Source of the DNA: an uncultured Pseudomonadota bacterium
GTDB taxonomy: Bacteria > Myxococcota_A > UBA796 > SXON01
Direction of reading: 5' to 3'
Assembly (NCBI GenBank): GCA_903844155.1
Contig: CAIMSU010000125.1
Span: 1-59,314, forward strand
Length of the DNA: 59,314 nt
Position numbers and translations under genes: made by a program. The notes below the pieces were generated by a model. The model was not told where the DNA came from. It saw nothing but the letters and a program-made list of their open reading frames with translations, and did not search any database. This document shows, piece by piece, positions 35,675 to 43,817 of the stretch; position 1 is the first letter of the stretch; each line of letters starts with the position of its first letter.

Positions 35675-37252
35675 ATGCTGTCCCTGTTGCTCGCGACTGG
35701 CTGGGCGACGGGGTGTTCGCGCGTACCCGAGGCCGCGCACGGCACCCTCGTCCTCGACGCGCTCGTCGATCACCTGCCCGTCCTGCGCAGCGACCGTCGT
35801 GATGCCGCGCAGCCCTACGGCGCGTCCACGACTTTTCGGCTCCCGGCAGCCGTGCCGCACGCCGACCTCATCCTCGAAGGCCTCTGGTGGACCGGCGAGG
35901 TGACTGTGAATGGCCACGCGCTGCCCCCGGTCACCGGGGGTTACGCGCCCGTCGCCGTGCCGGTCGGCGGGTGGCTGAAGGACGGCGAGAATACGATCGC
36001 GCTGAAGGTGACGCCTCCGGGCGACACGGTGGACTCGGTCCAGGACGGTGAATTGCGGGCGTTCGCGCCCCTTGCGGGCCCGCCGCGGCTGGTTCTGCAT
36101 GGTGCCGGGTGGGTCGAGGACGCTGGGATCGTGGGTGGGCGGGCGCGGGCGCGGGTGGGAGACCCGCCGTCCGGTTCGCGCGTTGCGTTCAGCCTCTGGG
36201 ACAAGGGCGCGAAGCTGGCTGATCTTGCGGATGCCACAGTCGTGAGCGGGGTGGCGTCCGTGAAGGTGCCGGAGGGGGGCGTGCCCGGCTGGGACGTCGG
36301 CGCGCCCGCGCTGGTGTGGCTGCGGGCGGTTCTCAAGTCTGGTGACGCGGTGCTTGACGACAGCGCCTTCCGGACGGGCGCAGCGACCATCGGAGTCGGC
36401 GCGCGAGGGATGACGGTCAATGGAAAACCCCGTCCCCTGGCCGGCTTGCGGTGGTCGGGGGGCCCGGTCGACGGGGACCTGCAATGGCTGGGCGCGACCG
36501 GGCTGGACACGCTGGAGCTCCACGGCCAGCCGATCACGGATGCCCTCCTCGACGCGACCGACGAGGCGGGCGTCGGCGTCGTGATCGTGCCGCGCTGCGA
36601 CGGGCGGATCCGGCAGGGCGGTGGCACGCGGCGACCCGTGGGGAATGCTGGAGCTTCTTCCTGGGAGAGCCCGCTACTCGACGCCCAGGACGCCCGCGCG
36701 CTGACCGCCGTGCTCCGGCACCCGTCCGTGCTCTTGTGGGCGATGGAGGCCAACCAAGCGCAGCAGCCCGCCCGGATCGCGTCGATCGCGGAGGACGGCC
36801 GCCCGGTGGCCGGGAGGGACCTCCCGCTCCTCCACACCACGCCCGGCGCAAACGCCGCTGGGGGCTGGCAGATCGAGTACACGGCCGACGTCGCCAACCC
36901 CGAGCAGGTGCTCGCCGACGCGCTCTCTGTCGGGGCGACCGGTGGCATCCTGCCGGGGCCTCCGGGTCGAACGCCCGAGGCGTGGATCGCGTCGGTGAAG
37001 GCGGCACTTGAGACGGCGAACCTGCCAATTCCCGTCGTCCGGGTCGGGCCGGGGAGGGTGGAGGCCTCGGGCCTGAAGGCGGGGGATGTCGTCTGGGTGG
37101 AGCAGGAGGGGGGCGACCGGGTCGGGGCGATCGCGGGCACGGATGGGCGGGCGACGGTGCCGGTGCGATGGACGGGCGAGGGGACGGCCACGCTGCCGAA
37201 CGGATCCCAGGCGGTCAAGGTGACGGCAGGGACCTTGACGACCGTGCGGTAG
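35675..37252 (+). CDS. Lipoprotein with glycoside hydrolase family 2-like N-terminus
   Basis: A 525-aa lipoprotein with MLSLLLATGWATGC as signal and lipobox. The first 200 residues resemble the sugar-binding and Ig-like domains of GH2 enzymes (GEVTVNGHAL, then DGENTIALKV). A later half with WLGATGLDTLEL, AGVGVVIVPRC and VLRHPSVLLWAMEAN follows the order of a GH2 TIM barrel. The usual acid/base Asn-Glu would be the NE of the last of these, but here it reads AMEAN. Catalysis is therefore doubtful. ATG 35675 is preceded by GTGGAG and, at -21, a TAGACG box. Confidence 0.55.
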   Translation: MLSLLLATGWATGCSRVPEAAHGTLVLDALVDHLPVLRSDRRDAAQPYGASTTFRLPAAVPHADLILEGLWWTGEVTVNGHALPPVTGGYAPVAVPVGGWLKDGENTIALKVTPPGDTVDSVQDGELRAFAPLAGPPRLVLHGAGWVEDAGIVGGRARARVGDPPSGSRVAFSLWDKGAKLADLADATVVSGVASVKVPEGGVPGWDVGAPALVWLRAVLKSGDAVLDDSAFRTGAATIGVGARGMTVNGKPRPLAGLRWSGGPVDGDLQWLGATGLDTLELHGQPITDALLDATDEAGVGVVIVPRCDGRIRQGGGTRRPVGNAGASSWESPLLDAQDARALTAVLRHPSVLLWAMEANQAQQPARIASIAEDGRPVAGRDLPLLHTTPGANAAGGWQIEYTADVANPEQVLADALSVGATGGILPGPPGRTPEAWIASVKAALETANLPIPVVRVGPGRVEASGLKAGDVVWVEQEGGDRVGAIAGTDGRATVPVRWTGEGTATLPNGSQAVKVTAGTLTTVR

Positions 37253-37272
37253 GTCGGCTTCCAGCCTCCGGT

Positions 37273-37779
37273 CTACGTCGCCCGCTTCCGACGGTGCGCC
37301 GTGAACGCCTCCGCCACGCTCGCGCCCTCCGGCACGTACACGATCGCAAACCCATTCACGCAGTGTCGATTCCGCCGTTTCCCCGCCGCGTCCCGCGGGC
37401 CGTCGTCGAAGATGTGGCCCATGTGGCCACCGCACCGGGCGCAGCGCATCTCGGTGCGGACCATGAAGTGCGAGACGTCCCGGTGGATCTCCAGCGCGCC
37501 AGGCTCGACCTCCTCAAAAAAGCTCGGCCAGCCACAGCCGGAGTGGAATTTGTGGCCTGCACCATACAGTTTGTGGCCGCAGCCGGCGCAATGGAAGGCG
37601 CCGGGCCCGGGGTCCTCGAGGTAGCGGCCGGTTCCGGGGCGCTCCGTAGCGGACTCGCGGAGGATGGCGAATTCGAGAGGATCAAGCAACGACCGCCACT
37701 GTTCGACGGTGAGCTTGCGCGGGTCGACGGCAGCGTTGAGCGCGGGGTCGCCGACGGGGCCTTGAATAGGTTGGGTCAT
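37273..37779 (-). CDS. msrB: Peptide methionine-R-sulfoxide reductase
   Basis: A 168-aa enzyme reducing methionine-R-sulfoxide. The zinc-binding pairs are Cys64/Cys67 (CAGC) and Cys113/Cys116 (CARC). The catalytic Cys140 is in RHCVNGFA, the family's RYCxN motif, and HSGCGWPSF is conserved. The ATG overlaps the stop of the upstream lipoprotein gene by 4 nt. Being downstream of a secreted protein gene may mean a role in repair of exported proteins, but no signal peptide is seen. Confidence 0.9.
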   Translation of the reverse strand: MTQPIQGPVGDPALNAAVDPRKLTVEQWRSLLDPLEFAILRESATERPGTGRYLEDPGPGAFHCAGCGHKLYGAGHKFHSGCGWPSFFEEVEPGALEIHRDVSHFMVRTEMRCARCGGHMGHIFDDGPRDAAGKRRNRHCVNGFAIVYVPEGASVAEAFTAHRRKRAT

Positions 37780-39134
37780 TCGCACACATCTCCAATGCCG
37801 TCGCCGTCGCTGTCTGTCTGGTCCGGCAGCCAGGTCGGGTCGGCGGACAGGCTGGGGACGAGGTCGGTGACGCCGACGCCTCCGTCGAGCAGGCGGGCCG
37901 CGAAACCCCAGCCGCCACCTTGATCGTAGACCTTGACCAGCAGCGTGTTGACGCCGGCGAGCACGTCCACAGGGCCCTGGAACTGATCCCCGTACACGCC
38001 CTGGCAGGAGCTCTCTTCGATGACCTTGACCCCGTTCCACCACGCTTGCATGCCGTCGTTGGCGCCCATCGAGAGTGTCAGGCTTCGGGCTGTTGCCGAC
38101 GTGAGGTAGACGAAGGCGTAGGCCTCGCGCGGCGCGGCGATTGTGCGATAGCGAGCTGTGAAGTCGGGGACCTCGCCGGTGTTCAGGTCCGCGACCCAGG
38201 CAATGCCGGTGTCCGCGCCTGCCGGATCGCCGATCTCGGGCGACAGCGGCCCATCTTCGCCGACCCAGGCCGTGGTGGACGGCAGGCAGGTGTCCGGGCT
38301 AGTGGCTGAATAGGGTCCGGCGGTCAGGAAGCCAGTGATGTAGCCGTACCCGTCGACGGCGAGGGGAGGGGTGTTCGGGCCGTTGGAGAGGTCGGGGCAG
38401 TCGTCGGTAGCGTCCGGGACGCCGTCGCCATCGCGATCATCGTCGCAGGAGTTCGGGATGCCGTCGCCGTCGGGGTCGGAGGTGTCCACCGGCCAGGATG
38501 GGTCGGACGCGCCGGTGGTGACAGTCAGCGCGTAGTCGGGGACGAGCGCGTTGGCGATGGCCGAGGCGCAGACGACGTAGCCACCGCCGCTCACCCAGCG
38601 GGCGCCGGGCTCCTCGGCGGGGGTGAGCGAGGCGCAGCCGTCGCTGCCGACAGCGCCGTTGGCGACGGGCGCGCCTGCGGCTGTGTAGAGTGTCAGTACG
38701 AGCGGGTTGGTGCAGGCGCTCGGGCCGTCGACCTGGCCCACGGTGATCGCGCCGCAGCTCTCGGCGGTAAAGCTCCAACAGTCCACATCGCCGCCGGGCA
38801 GTGACCCGTCGAGGAGGTTCGGGGAGCTGGCGGGGTCGATGGCCGTGGCGCTCGCCGGCGTCTCGTTGGGTTCGACCTCGGGTTGACCGGTTTCGACGGT
38901 GCATGTCGACGAGCACCCGTCGCCCCCGAGGGTGTTGCCGTCGTCGCAGGCCTCGCCGTTGTTGATGGTGCCGTCGCCGCACCAGGTGTAGGGGACGCCG
39001 GTGTCGACTGGGGCCGTGTCGGCGTTGGAGGCGGATGAGTCGGCAGGAGCGGAGTCAGGGGGCGCGGTTTGCCCGCAGGCGGTGAGCGCGGCGGCGCCAA
39101 CCAACAGCCAGGCGCTGAAACGGCGCGGGGCCAA
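37776..39134 (-). CDS. Lipoprotein with DUF4215, PPC-like and thrombospondin-3-type repeats
   Basis: A 452-aa lipoprotein. The TTG start at 39134 gives a signal ending LTAC. Next come an Ala/Ser/Asp stretch, a DUF4215 cysteine-rich repeat (CGDGTINNGEACDDGN, GGDGCSSTC), a pre-peptidase C-terminal-like domain starting EVEPNETPASAT, and Ca-binding type-3 repeats (DPDGDGIPNSCDDDRDGDG). A final domain with WWNGVKVIEE and DVLAGVNTLLVKVYD is likely PA14-like or carbohydrate-binding. It ends with another DSDGDGIGD loop. A GGTGGA lies 8 nt before the TTG. Likely a surface calcium- and sugar-binding protein. Confidence 0.6.
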   Translation of the reverse strand: MAPRRFSAWLLVGAAALTACGQTAPPDSAPADSSASNADTAPVDTGVPYTWCGDGTINNGEACDDGNTLGGDGCSSTCTVETGQPEVEPNETPASATAIDPASSPNLLDGSLPGGDVDCWSFTAESCGAITVGQVDGPSACTNPLVLTLYTAAGAPVANGAVGSDGCASLTPAEEPGARWVSGGGYVVCASAIANALVPDYALTVTTGASDPSWPVDTSDPDGDGIPNSCDDDRDGDGVPDATDDCPDLSNGPNTPPLAVDGYGYITGFLTAGPYSATSPDTCLPSTTAWVGEDGPLSPEIGDPAGADTGIAWVADLNTGEVPDFTARYRTIAAPREAYAFVYLTSATARSLTLSMGANDGMQAWWNGVKVIEESSCQGVYGDQFQGPVDVLAGVNTLLVKVYDQGGGWGFAARLLDGGVGVTDLVPSLSADPTWLPDQTDSDGDGIGDVCE

Positions 39135-39217
39135 CGCGGCGTTCCACCGTAGGATATTGAACGGCGAAAGGCCGGGCGAGCCGCCCAGAAGGACCGGAAG
39201 ATCCCGCGAGGATCGCC

Positions 39218-41125
39218 TCACGAGCGGCGCCTGAGCAAGGCGCTGGCCAGGAGGCCGGCGAGCAGGAGCGCTACGCTCGTCGACGCGGGCGCAGTCGTGC
39301 AGCCTGACTTCTGGGTAGGCTTCGGCTTGGATTGGGTGTCTGTGTCCGCGGTGTCGACGGGAACGACAGGGGCTGCGACGGTGAGTGTCGCGGTCGCGCT
39401 CGCCGGGCCCTCGCCCCAGGGATCGACGGCGGCGACGGTCCACGTGACGACGTCCGTGTCGACGAACGCGACGGGTGGCCGGTAGAACGTGCCGTTGACG
39501 GTGATCTCGCCGGAAGTCGGGACCGGAGCCGCGCCCGTGTCACCGGTGTCGGAAGCGCCGGAGTCGGCCGGGATCGGGGAGTCAGCGCCGGCCCGGGAGT
39601 CGGGTGCGGTGTCTGTCGCTGAATCGGTACCCGAGTCAGCGGCCGAGTCAACGCTGGCGCCAACGGTGCCGGTGTCACCCGCGCCTGTCGCGGCGGTCGG
39701 CGCAGGCCCGCTGACCGACCAGCGCACGACGTACCGCAGGGCGTCATTGTCCGCGTCAAAGGCGGGACTCCACGTCAGCGCGTGCGGACCGGGGAGGACG
39801 GTTGCGTCGGCTGGGACCGTGGGGGCTTCGGGCGCTGTGTTGGCAACCGCCGCGACCGCAGCGCCAGCGTTGACACGCCCGCAGCCGTAATACGGGTTGC
39901 GTCCCTCCGAATCATACGTCACGTCGGCCAGGTCGACCTTGACAGCGGTCTCACAGAGCACGTCGCGAGCGTCCGCTGCGGTCAAACGTGGGTTGGCCGC
40001 GAACATCAACGCGAACACCCCCGCGACGACGGGGGTGGCGCCGCTCGTCCCGGAAAAGTAGGGGTAGTAGCCGTCGTCTCCGTTGTACGTGCCGTAGCCA
40101 CCGGTGGTCCAGTCGGTCGTCAACAGGTTGGTAGGCGCTGAGATGTCGACGGCGTCGCCATAGTCGGAGTACCAGGAGCGGACGTCGTTGGACTCCAGGG
40201 CGGCGACGACGACGGGGCGATCATCGCTGAGCATGCCGTTGTTCGCCGTGTCACAGTTGTCGTTCCCCGCCGCGAATACGACAACGCTTCCGAGCCCGCC
40301 TCGGCCCTTGTTCTCGGCGTACCGGTACATCTTGGAGAACACACTGGACGCGGAGACCGCATCACACGTCCCGTAGCCCCAGGAGTTGGACAACACACTG
40401 GCGCCGGCGTCGACAGCCTCGGCGAAGGCGTTGTAGACGTCGTCCGTGCTCGTCGCGCCGCCGATCAGTCGGATCGCGTAGATATCGGCGTCGTACGCCA
40501 CGCCCGCCACGCCGATCCCGTTGTTCCCGCTTGCCGCCGCGATGCCGGCGGTCCCGGTGCCGTGGGGCGCGGCCGTCGCGTCGGTGTAGTCGGGCGTCGC
40601 GTCATTGTCGTGGTCGACGTAGTCGTAGCCCATGGTGACGCGCAGATCGGGGTGGTCGGGCTGCGTGCCGGTGTCGATGATGGCGATGAGCTGGCCGGCG
40701 CCGGTCGCGTAGAGCCAGGCGGTCTCGGCGTCGATGTCGGTGTCCACAACGCCGGATTGACCCGTGTTTTCGAGGTGCCACTCGCCGGAGTAGTAGGGGT
40801 CGTTGGGTACGGTGTCGATGGTCAGCGGCAGGATCAGGTCAGGGACGGCAAATTCGACGCCGGGAAGCTGGTCAAGCACGCGGGCCAGGGCGAGGTCGTC
40901 CGTTCCGCGGGCGCCGTACACTCGGTAGAGGCCACCGCGCTGTGGAGTGACAGTGAGGTTCGGGATGGCGCCGACGGCGGTCGGGAGCCGGGTATCGTCG
41001 CCGGTCGCGCCGACGAGGACCGCGCCCGTCCGGCCGAGGATCTGGTGGCTGTCGAGTAGATCGCGGTAATGGACGATCTCGCCGGGGGCGATGCGAAAGG
41101 TGTCGTCGACCGGGATCAGCGGCAT
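39218..41125 (-). CDS. Subtilisin-like (S8) protease with MYXO-CTERM-like tail
   Basis: A 635-aa subtilase. The triad is Asp151 (IAIIDTG), His188 (PHGTGTAGIAA) and Ser361 (SGTSGATP), with oxyanion Asn288 in AAGNDN. Residues 1-100 resemble a propeptide. The C-terminus has a Ser/Thr/Asp-rich linker, GCTTAPAST, a hydrophobic helix and RRRS, a surface-sorting tail. No signal peptide is present at ATG 41125, which overlaps the upstream stop by 1 nt (TGATG). This is unexpected for an exported protease and is flagged separately. Confidence 0.75.
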   Translation of the reverse strand: MPLIPVDDTFRIAPGEIVHYRDLLDSHQILGRTGAVLVGATGDDTRLPTAVGAIPNLTVTPQRGGLYRVYGARGTDDLALARVLDQLPGVEFAVPDLILPLTIDTVPNDPYYSGEWHLENTGQSGVVDTDIDAETAWLYATGAGQLIAIIDTGTQPDHPDLRVTMGYDYVDHDNDATPDYTDATAAPHGTGTAGIAAASGNNGIGVAGVAYDADIYAIRLIGGATSTDDVYNAFAEAVDAGASVLSNSWGYGTCDAVSASSVFSKMYRYAENKGRGGLGSVVVFAAGNDNCDTANNGMLSDDRPVVVAALESNDVRSWYSDYGDAVDISAPTNLLTTDWTTGGYGTYNGDDGYYPYFSGTSGATPVVAGVFALMFAANPRLTAADARDVLCETAVKVDLADVTYDSEGRNPYYGCGRVNAGAAVAAVANTAPEAPTVPADATVLPGPHALTWSPAFDADNDALRYVVRWSVSGPAPTAATGAGDTGTVGASVDSAADSGTDSATDTAPDSRAGADSPIPADSGASDTGDTGAAPVPTSGEITVNGTFYRPPVAFVDTDVVTWTVAAVDPWGEGPASATATLTVAAPVVPVDTADTDTQSKPKPTQKSGCTTAPASTSVALLLAGLLASALLRRRS

Positions 41126-42906
41126 CAGGGCCAGACACCGTTCTTGCCGCCATACGCGCCCATGTCGTCCGTGGAGCCATCCGCGTCTGTCTGGGTGGGA
41201 TCGCCCGTTCCAACGCATCCACTCGCGTGCTGCAGTGTCAGAACGTCGCTCGCATAGTCGGTGTCATCGGCGTAGGAGGTGAACTTTGGCGGAGATTCGA
41301 TGTTGCCGTTCGTGCCGGTCGGGTCGGTGATCGAGTAGTAGTTGGACCTTGAGTTGGTGTACACGTCGTTGTAGCTGAGATTGAACGTCGCCGGGCCGTC
41401 GCTGCTGGCGTTGTAGATGCCGTAGTCGTTGCCGGCGATGATGCTGTTGCTGACGTTGATCGTCGCTTCGTAGTCGCCGTAGACCCCGACGCTGTTGCTT
41501 ACGATCGTGGCATGGTCAAGCGTCAGGGTCGAAAGGTAGCCGGCGTATATCGTGCCGATCTCGTATTCCGACGTCGTCGCGTCCACGATCACGTTGGTGA
41601 GGTTGACCGTGTCCTCGTAGCCTGCGTCCAGCGCCGCGCCATACCCGGCGTAGTCCCCATAGAATTTTAGCCGCGTACCGGTCAAGGCCGCGTAGCTGTC
41701 GACATACATGCCGCCGCCGTAGCTCGCCTGGTCGCCCGTGAAGGTCACGTCCGTAAGCGTTGGGCTGCCACCGCCAACGTACACGCCGCCGCCGTAGCTG
41801 TTGGTGTCGTACTGGTATGCCGTGTACCCGTCGCTGCTCGTTGAGTAGGAGTACGAGTAGAGCGGCAGGACACTGTCGGTGATTGTCAGGTTCCGCAATG
41901 TCGGTGAGGCGTACAGGATGTAGATGCCGCCGCCGTAGTAGTAGGTCTCGTAGTAGTAGTAGTAGGGTGCAGAGTCGTAATAGGAGTCGTACTCTGTGGC
42001 GTAGCCGTAGCTCCCGGAGATCGAGAACCCGTCGAGCGTAGCGGTCGCATCCTCGGAGCTTTGAAACGTCACCGCGGGGCCGCCGTTGGCGTAGATCCAC
42101 GTGGTGGCCTGGCCGTCCGTGGACTTCACGGATGGATTAAGACCGTCGAAGTTCACGGATTCGTAGTAGGCGCCTGGGCCGACGAGCACGCACGTCGCGT
42201 AGGAGTCGATCGCAGCCTGGATCGTGCTGACCGGGTCGGCGATGGTGCCGCTGCCGCCGTAGCGGCCCCACGTCTGCACCCACTGTGGGTTGCGCGCGTC
42301 TGTGTCGTCGCAATCGTCGCTGTTGGCGACATAGCCAGCCGGCACCTGGCAGTCCGTGGTGGTGTTGGTGGGGTCGCCGCTACCGTCACCGTCGAGGTCC
42401 GCGTAACTGGTCACGATGGGGAGGTTCTCGTCGACGTGGCCATCGCAATTGTCGTCGTGGCCGTTGCACACTTCGTCGGCGCCGGGAAATGCGAGGGGGT
42501 CGGTGTCGTTGCAGTCGGCGGAGTTGGTGACACCGTTGGGATCGGAGCAGGCGAGGGGCGAATTCGGGTCGCCATACCCGTCGCCGTCGGCGTCTGTGTA
42601 GGTCGCCGGGACGCCTTCGTCGATGTTGCCGTCGCAGTTGTCGTCGACTCCGTTGCAGGCCTCGGTCGCGCCCGGGTTGACGCTCGGGTCGCCATCGTCG
42701 CAGTCGTCGCCCCCGTCGCTCGTCGCGATGTAGCCGTCGCCGTCGGCGTCGGTGCCTGCCGGTGCGGTGTCATCGCCGTGGTTCGGGTGCTTTTTTCCGG
42801 TGTCGCTCGTCCCGCTTCCGGCGCACGCCACCAACGCGAACGGGACGAGGAGGAGGCCAGCGCGGAGGGACAAGAAAGGAACCCGAATTGAGGCGTGACA
42901 CGGCAT
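41125..42906 (-). CDS. Secreted MopE-repeat / right-handed beta-helix lipoprotein, Tyr-rich
   Basis: A 593-aa lipoprotein (signal ends LVAC). Residues 50-200 hold MopE-type metal-binding repeats (DADGDGY...DCDD...NP...E.CNGVDDNCDG). The remainder is a right-handed beta-helix (pectin-lyase-like) with repeated short strands such as LTLDHATIVSNSVGVY. One part is extremely rich in Tyr, with five in a row and the motif YYYETYYYGG. Such beta-helices bind or degrade polysaccharides at the cell surface. The start has a -10-like TATGCT with TA 12 nt before ATG 42906. Confidence 0.65.
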   Translation of the reverse strand: MPCHASIRVPFLSLRAGLLLVPFALVACAGSGTSDTGKKHPNHGDDTAPAGTDADGDGYIATSDGGDDCDDGDPSVNPGATEACNGVDDNCDGNIDEGVPATYTDADGDGYGDPNSPLACSDPNGVTNSADCNDTDPLAFPGADEVCNGHDDNCDGHVDENLPIVTSYADLDGDGSGDPTNTTTDCQVPAGYVANSDDCDDTDARNPQWVQTWGRYGGSGTIADPVSTIQAAIDSYATCVLVGPGAYYESVNFDGLNPSVKSTDGQATTWIYANGGPAVTFQSSEDATATLDGFSISGSYGYATEYDSYYDSAPYYYYYETYYYGGGIYILYASPTLRNLTITDSVLPLYSYSYSTSSDGYTAYQYDTNSYGGGVYVGGGSPTLTDVTFTGDQASYGGGMYVDSYAALTGTRLKFYGDYAGYGAALDAGYEDTVNLTNVIVDATTSEYEIGTIYAGYLSTLTLDHATIVSNSVGVYGDYEATINVSNSIIAGNDYGIYNASSDGPATFNLSYNDVYTNSRSNYYSITDPTGTNGNIESPPKFTSYADDTDYASDVLTLQHASGCVGTGDPTQTDADGSTDDMGAYGGKNGVWP

Positions 42907-42912
42907 CCCGTG

Positions 42913-42918
42913 AGCATA
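42913..42918 (-). promoter_or_regulatory. -10-like box TATGCT
   Basis: TA exactly 12 nt before the ATG at 42906. It is back-to-back with the cmk box 29 bp away. Confidence 0.5.
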
Positions 42919-42946
42919 TCCGCGCGGCGAGCGGCTCGTCAGGTGA

Positions 42947-42952
42947 TACCGG
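42947..42952 (+). promoter_or_regulatory. -10-like box TACCGG upstream of cmk
   Basis: TA 11 nt before the GTG at 42958; supports that start over an earlier in-frame GTG-free extension. Confidence 0.4.
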
Positions 42953-42957
42953 GCCGG

Positions 42958-43614
42958 GTGCGCATCGCGATCGCCATCGATGGACCCGCGTCCTCCGGAA
43001 AAGGCACGGTTGCCCGGTTCGTCGCGGCCCGTCTGGGCTACAGCTACGTCGACACAGGGGCGCTCTACCGCGGGGTGGGGCTGGCGCTCATGCGAGCTGG
43101 AATGGATCCGACGGACGCGGAGGCCGCGACGGAGATGGCATCGAAGCTGGCGTTTCGGTTTGAGTGGCGAGAGGGGTCGCTGAGGGTGGCCGTCAACGGC
43201 GTCGACGAGTCCGAGGCGATCCGGGGCGAGGCGGTCGGTCGGGCTGCGAGCGCGGTCGCCGTTCATCCTGGCGTTCGGTCTGCGTTGTTGCAGACGCAGC
43301 GCGATCTCGGGGCGCGCGGGGGAGTGGTCATGGACGGACGTGACATCGGCACGGTCGTCCTCCCGAATGCGCAGTTGAAGGTGTACCTGGACGCGTCGCT
43401 CGACGAGCGGGCGCGTAGGCGTCACGCGGAGGCGCCCGGGGTGGCGCTTGAGGAGGTCCGACGTCAATTGGCGGCCCGGGACCAGCAGGACTCCGGGCGG
43501 GCGACGGCACCGCTGAAGCTGGCGGAGGACGCCGAATATGTCGACACGACGGGGCGAAGCGTGGAGGAGGTCGTGCAGCAGGTGATCGCGCTGGCGCGGG
43601 AGCGGGGCGCGTGA
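42958..43614 (+). CDS. cmk: Cytidylate kinase
   Basis: A 218-aa kinase phosphorylating CMP and dCMP with ATP. The P-loop is GPASSGKGT at residues 9-17; SYVDTGALYRG, VMDGRDIGTVV and RQLAARDQQDSGRATAPL are standard family blocks. The GTG at 42958 gives the canonical N-terminus (RIAIAIDGP). An open stretch 21 codons longer exists upstream but would overlap the divergent gene and lacks family residues. Its pairing with rpsA is the classic bacterial order. Confidence 0.9.
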   Translation: MRIAIAIDGPASSGKGTVARFVAARLGYSYVDTGALYRGVGLALMRAGMDPTDAEAATEMASKLAFRFEWREGSLRVAVNGVDESEAIRGEAVGRAASAVAVHPGVRSALLQTQRDLGARGGVVMDGRDIGTVVLPNAQLKVYLDASLDERARRRHAEAPGVALEEVRRQLAARDQQDSGRATAPLKLAEDAEYVDTTGRSVEEVVQQVIALARERGA

Positions 43615-43620
43615 CGTTCC

Positions 43621-43685
43621 TTGACACCCCCGCGAACGTCGTTAGACGCCGCCGGTCCCCGCACCTTCTTTCGGTCGGCGCGGGG
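43621..43685 (+). promoter_or_regulatory. Candidate rpsA promoter and leader hairpin
   Basis: TTGACA (43621-43626), 16 nt, then TAGACG (43643-43648), the only good -35/-10 pair noticed here. The transcript would have about a 160-nt leader, starting with a CCCCGC/GCGGGG hairpin (43657-43662 with 43680-43685). The hairpin may take part in S1 autoregulation. Confidence 0.45.
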
Positions 43686-43817
43686 ATGACGGCACGCGCG
43701 CAGCGAGGAGGCGCACGGGCTGAAGGTCTCCCCCAATCCCGGGGTTGACCGGTTTGAACCTTCCTCTTCGTCACTAATAGTCCGGCCGGTGCGTCGGACA
43801 CTGGATCACTCGCCTAC

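Noticed and set aside
35521-36523. Fusion of the dehydrogenase with a long upstream in-frame extension
   Set aside because: The extension is low in family features, runs antisense through the GH2-like lipoprotein gene, and a -10 box and ATG define the true start.
42895-42957. A longer N-terminus for cytidylate kinase
   Set aside because: Overlaps the divergent lipoprotein start and adds residues not seen in the family; GTG 42958 gives the standard beginning.
43751-43780. A second rpsA promoter TTGACC...TAATAG
   Set aside because: Spacing of 24 nt is too long for a sigma-70-type promoter.
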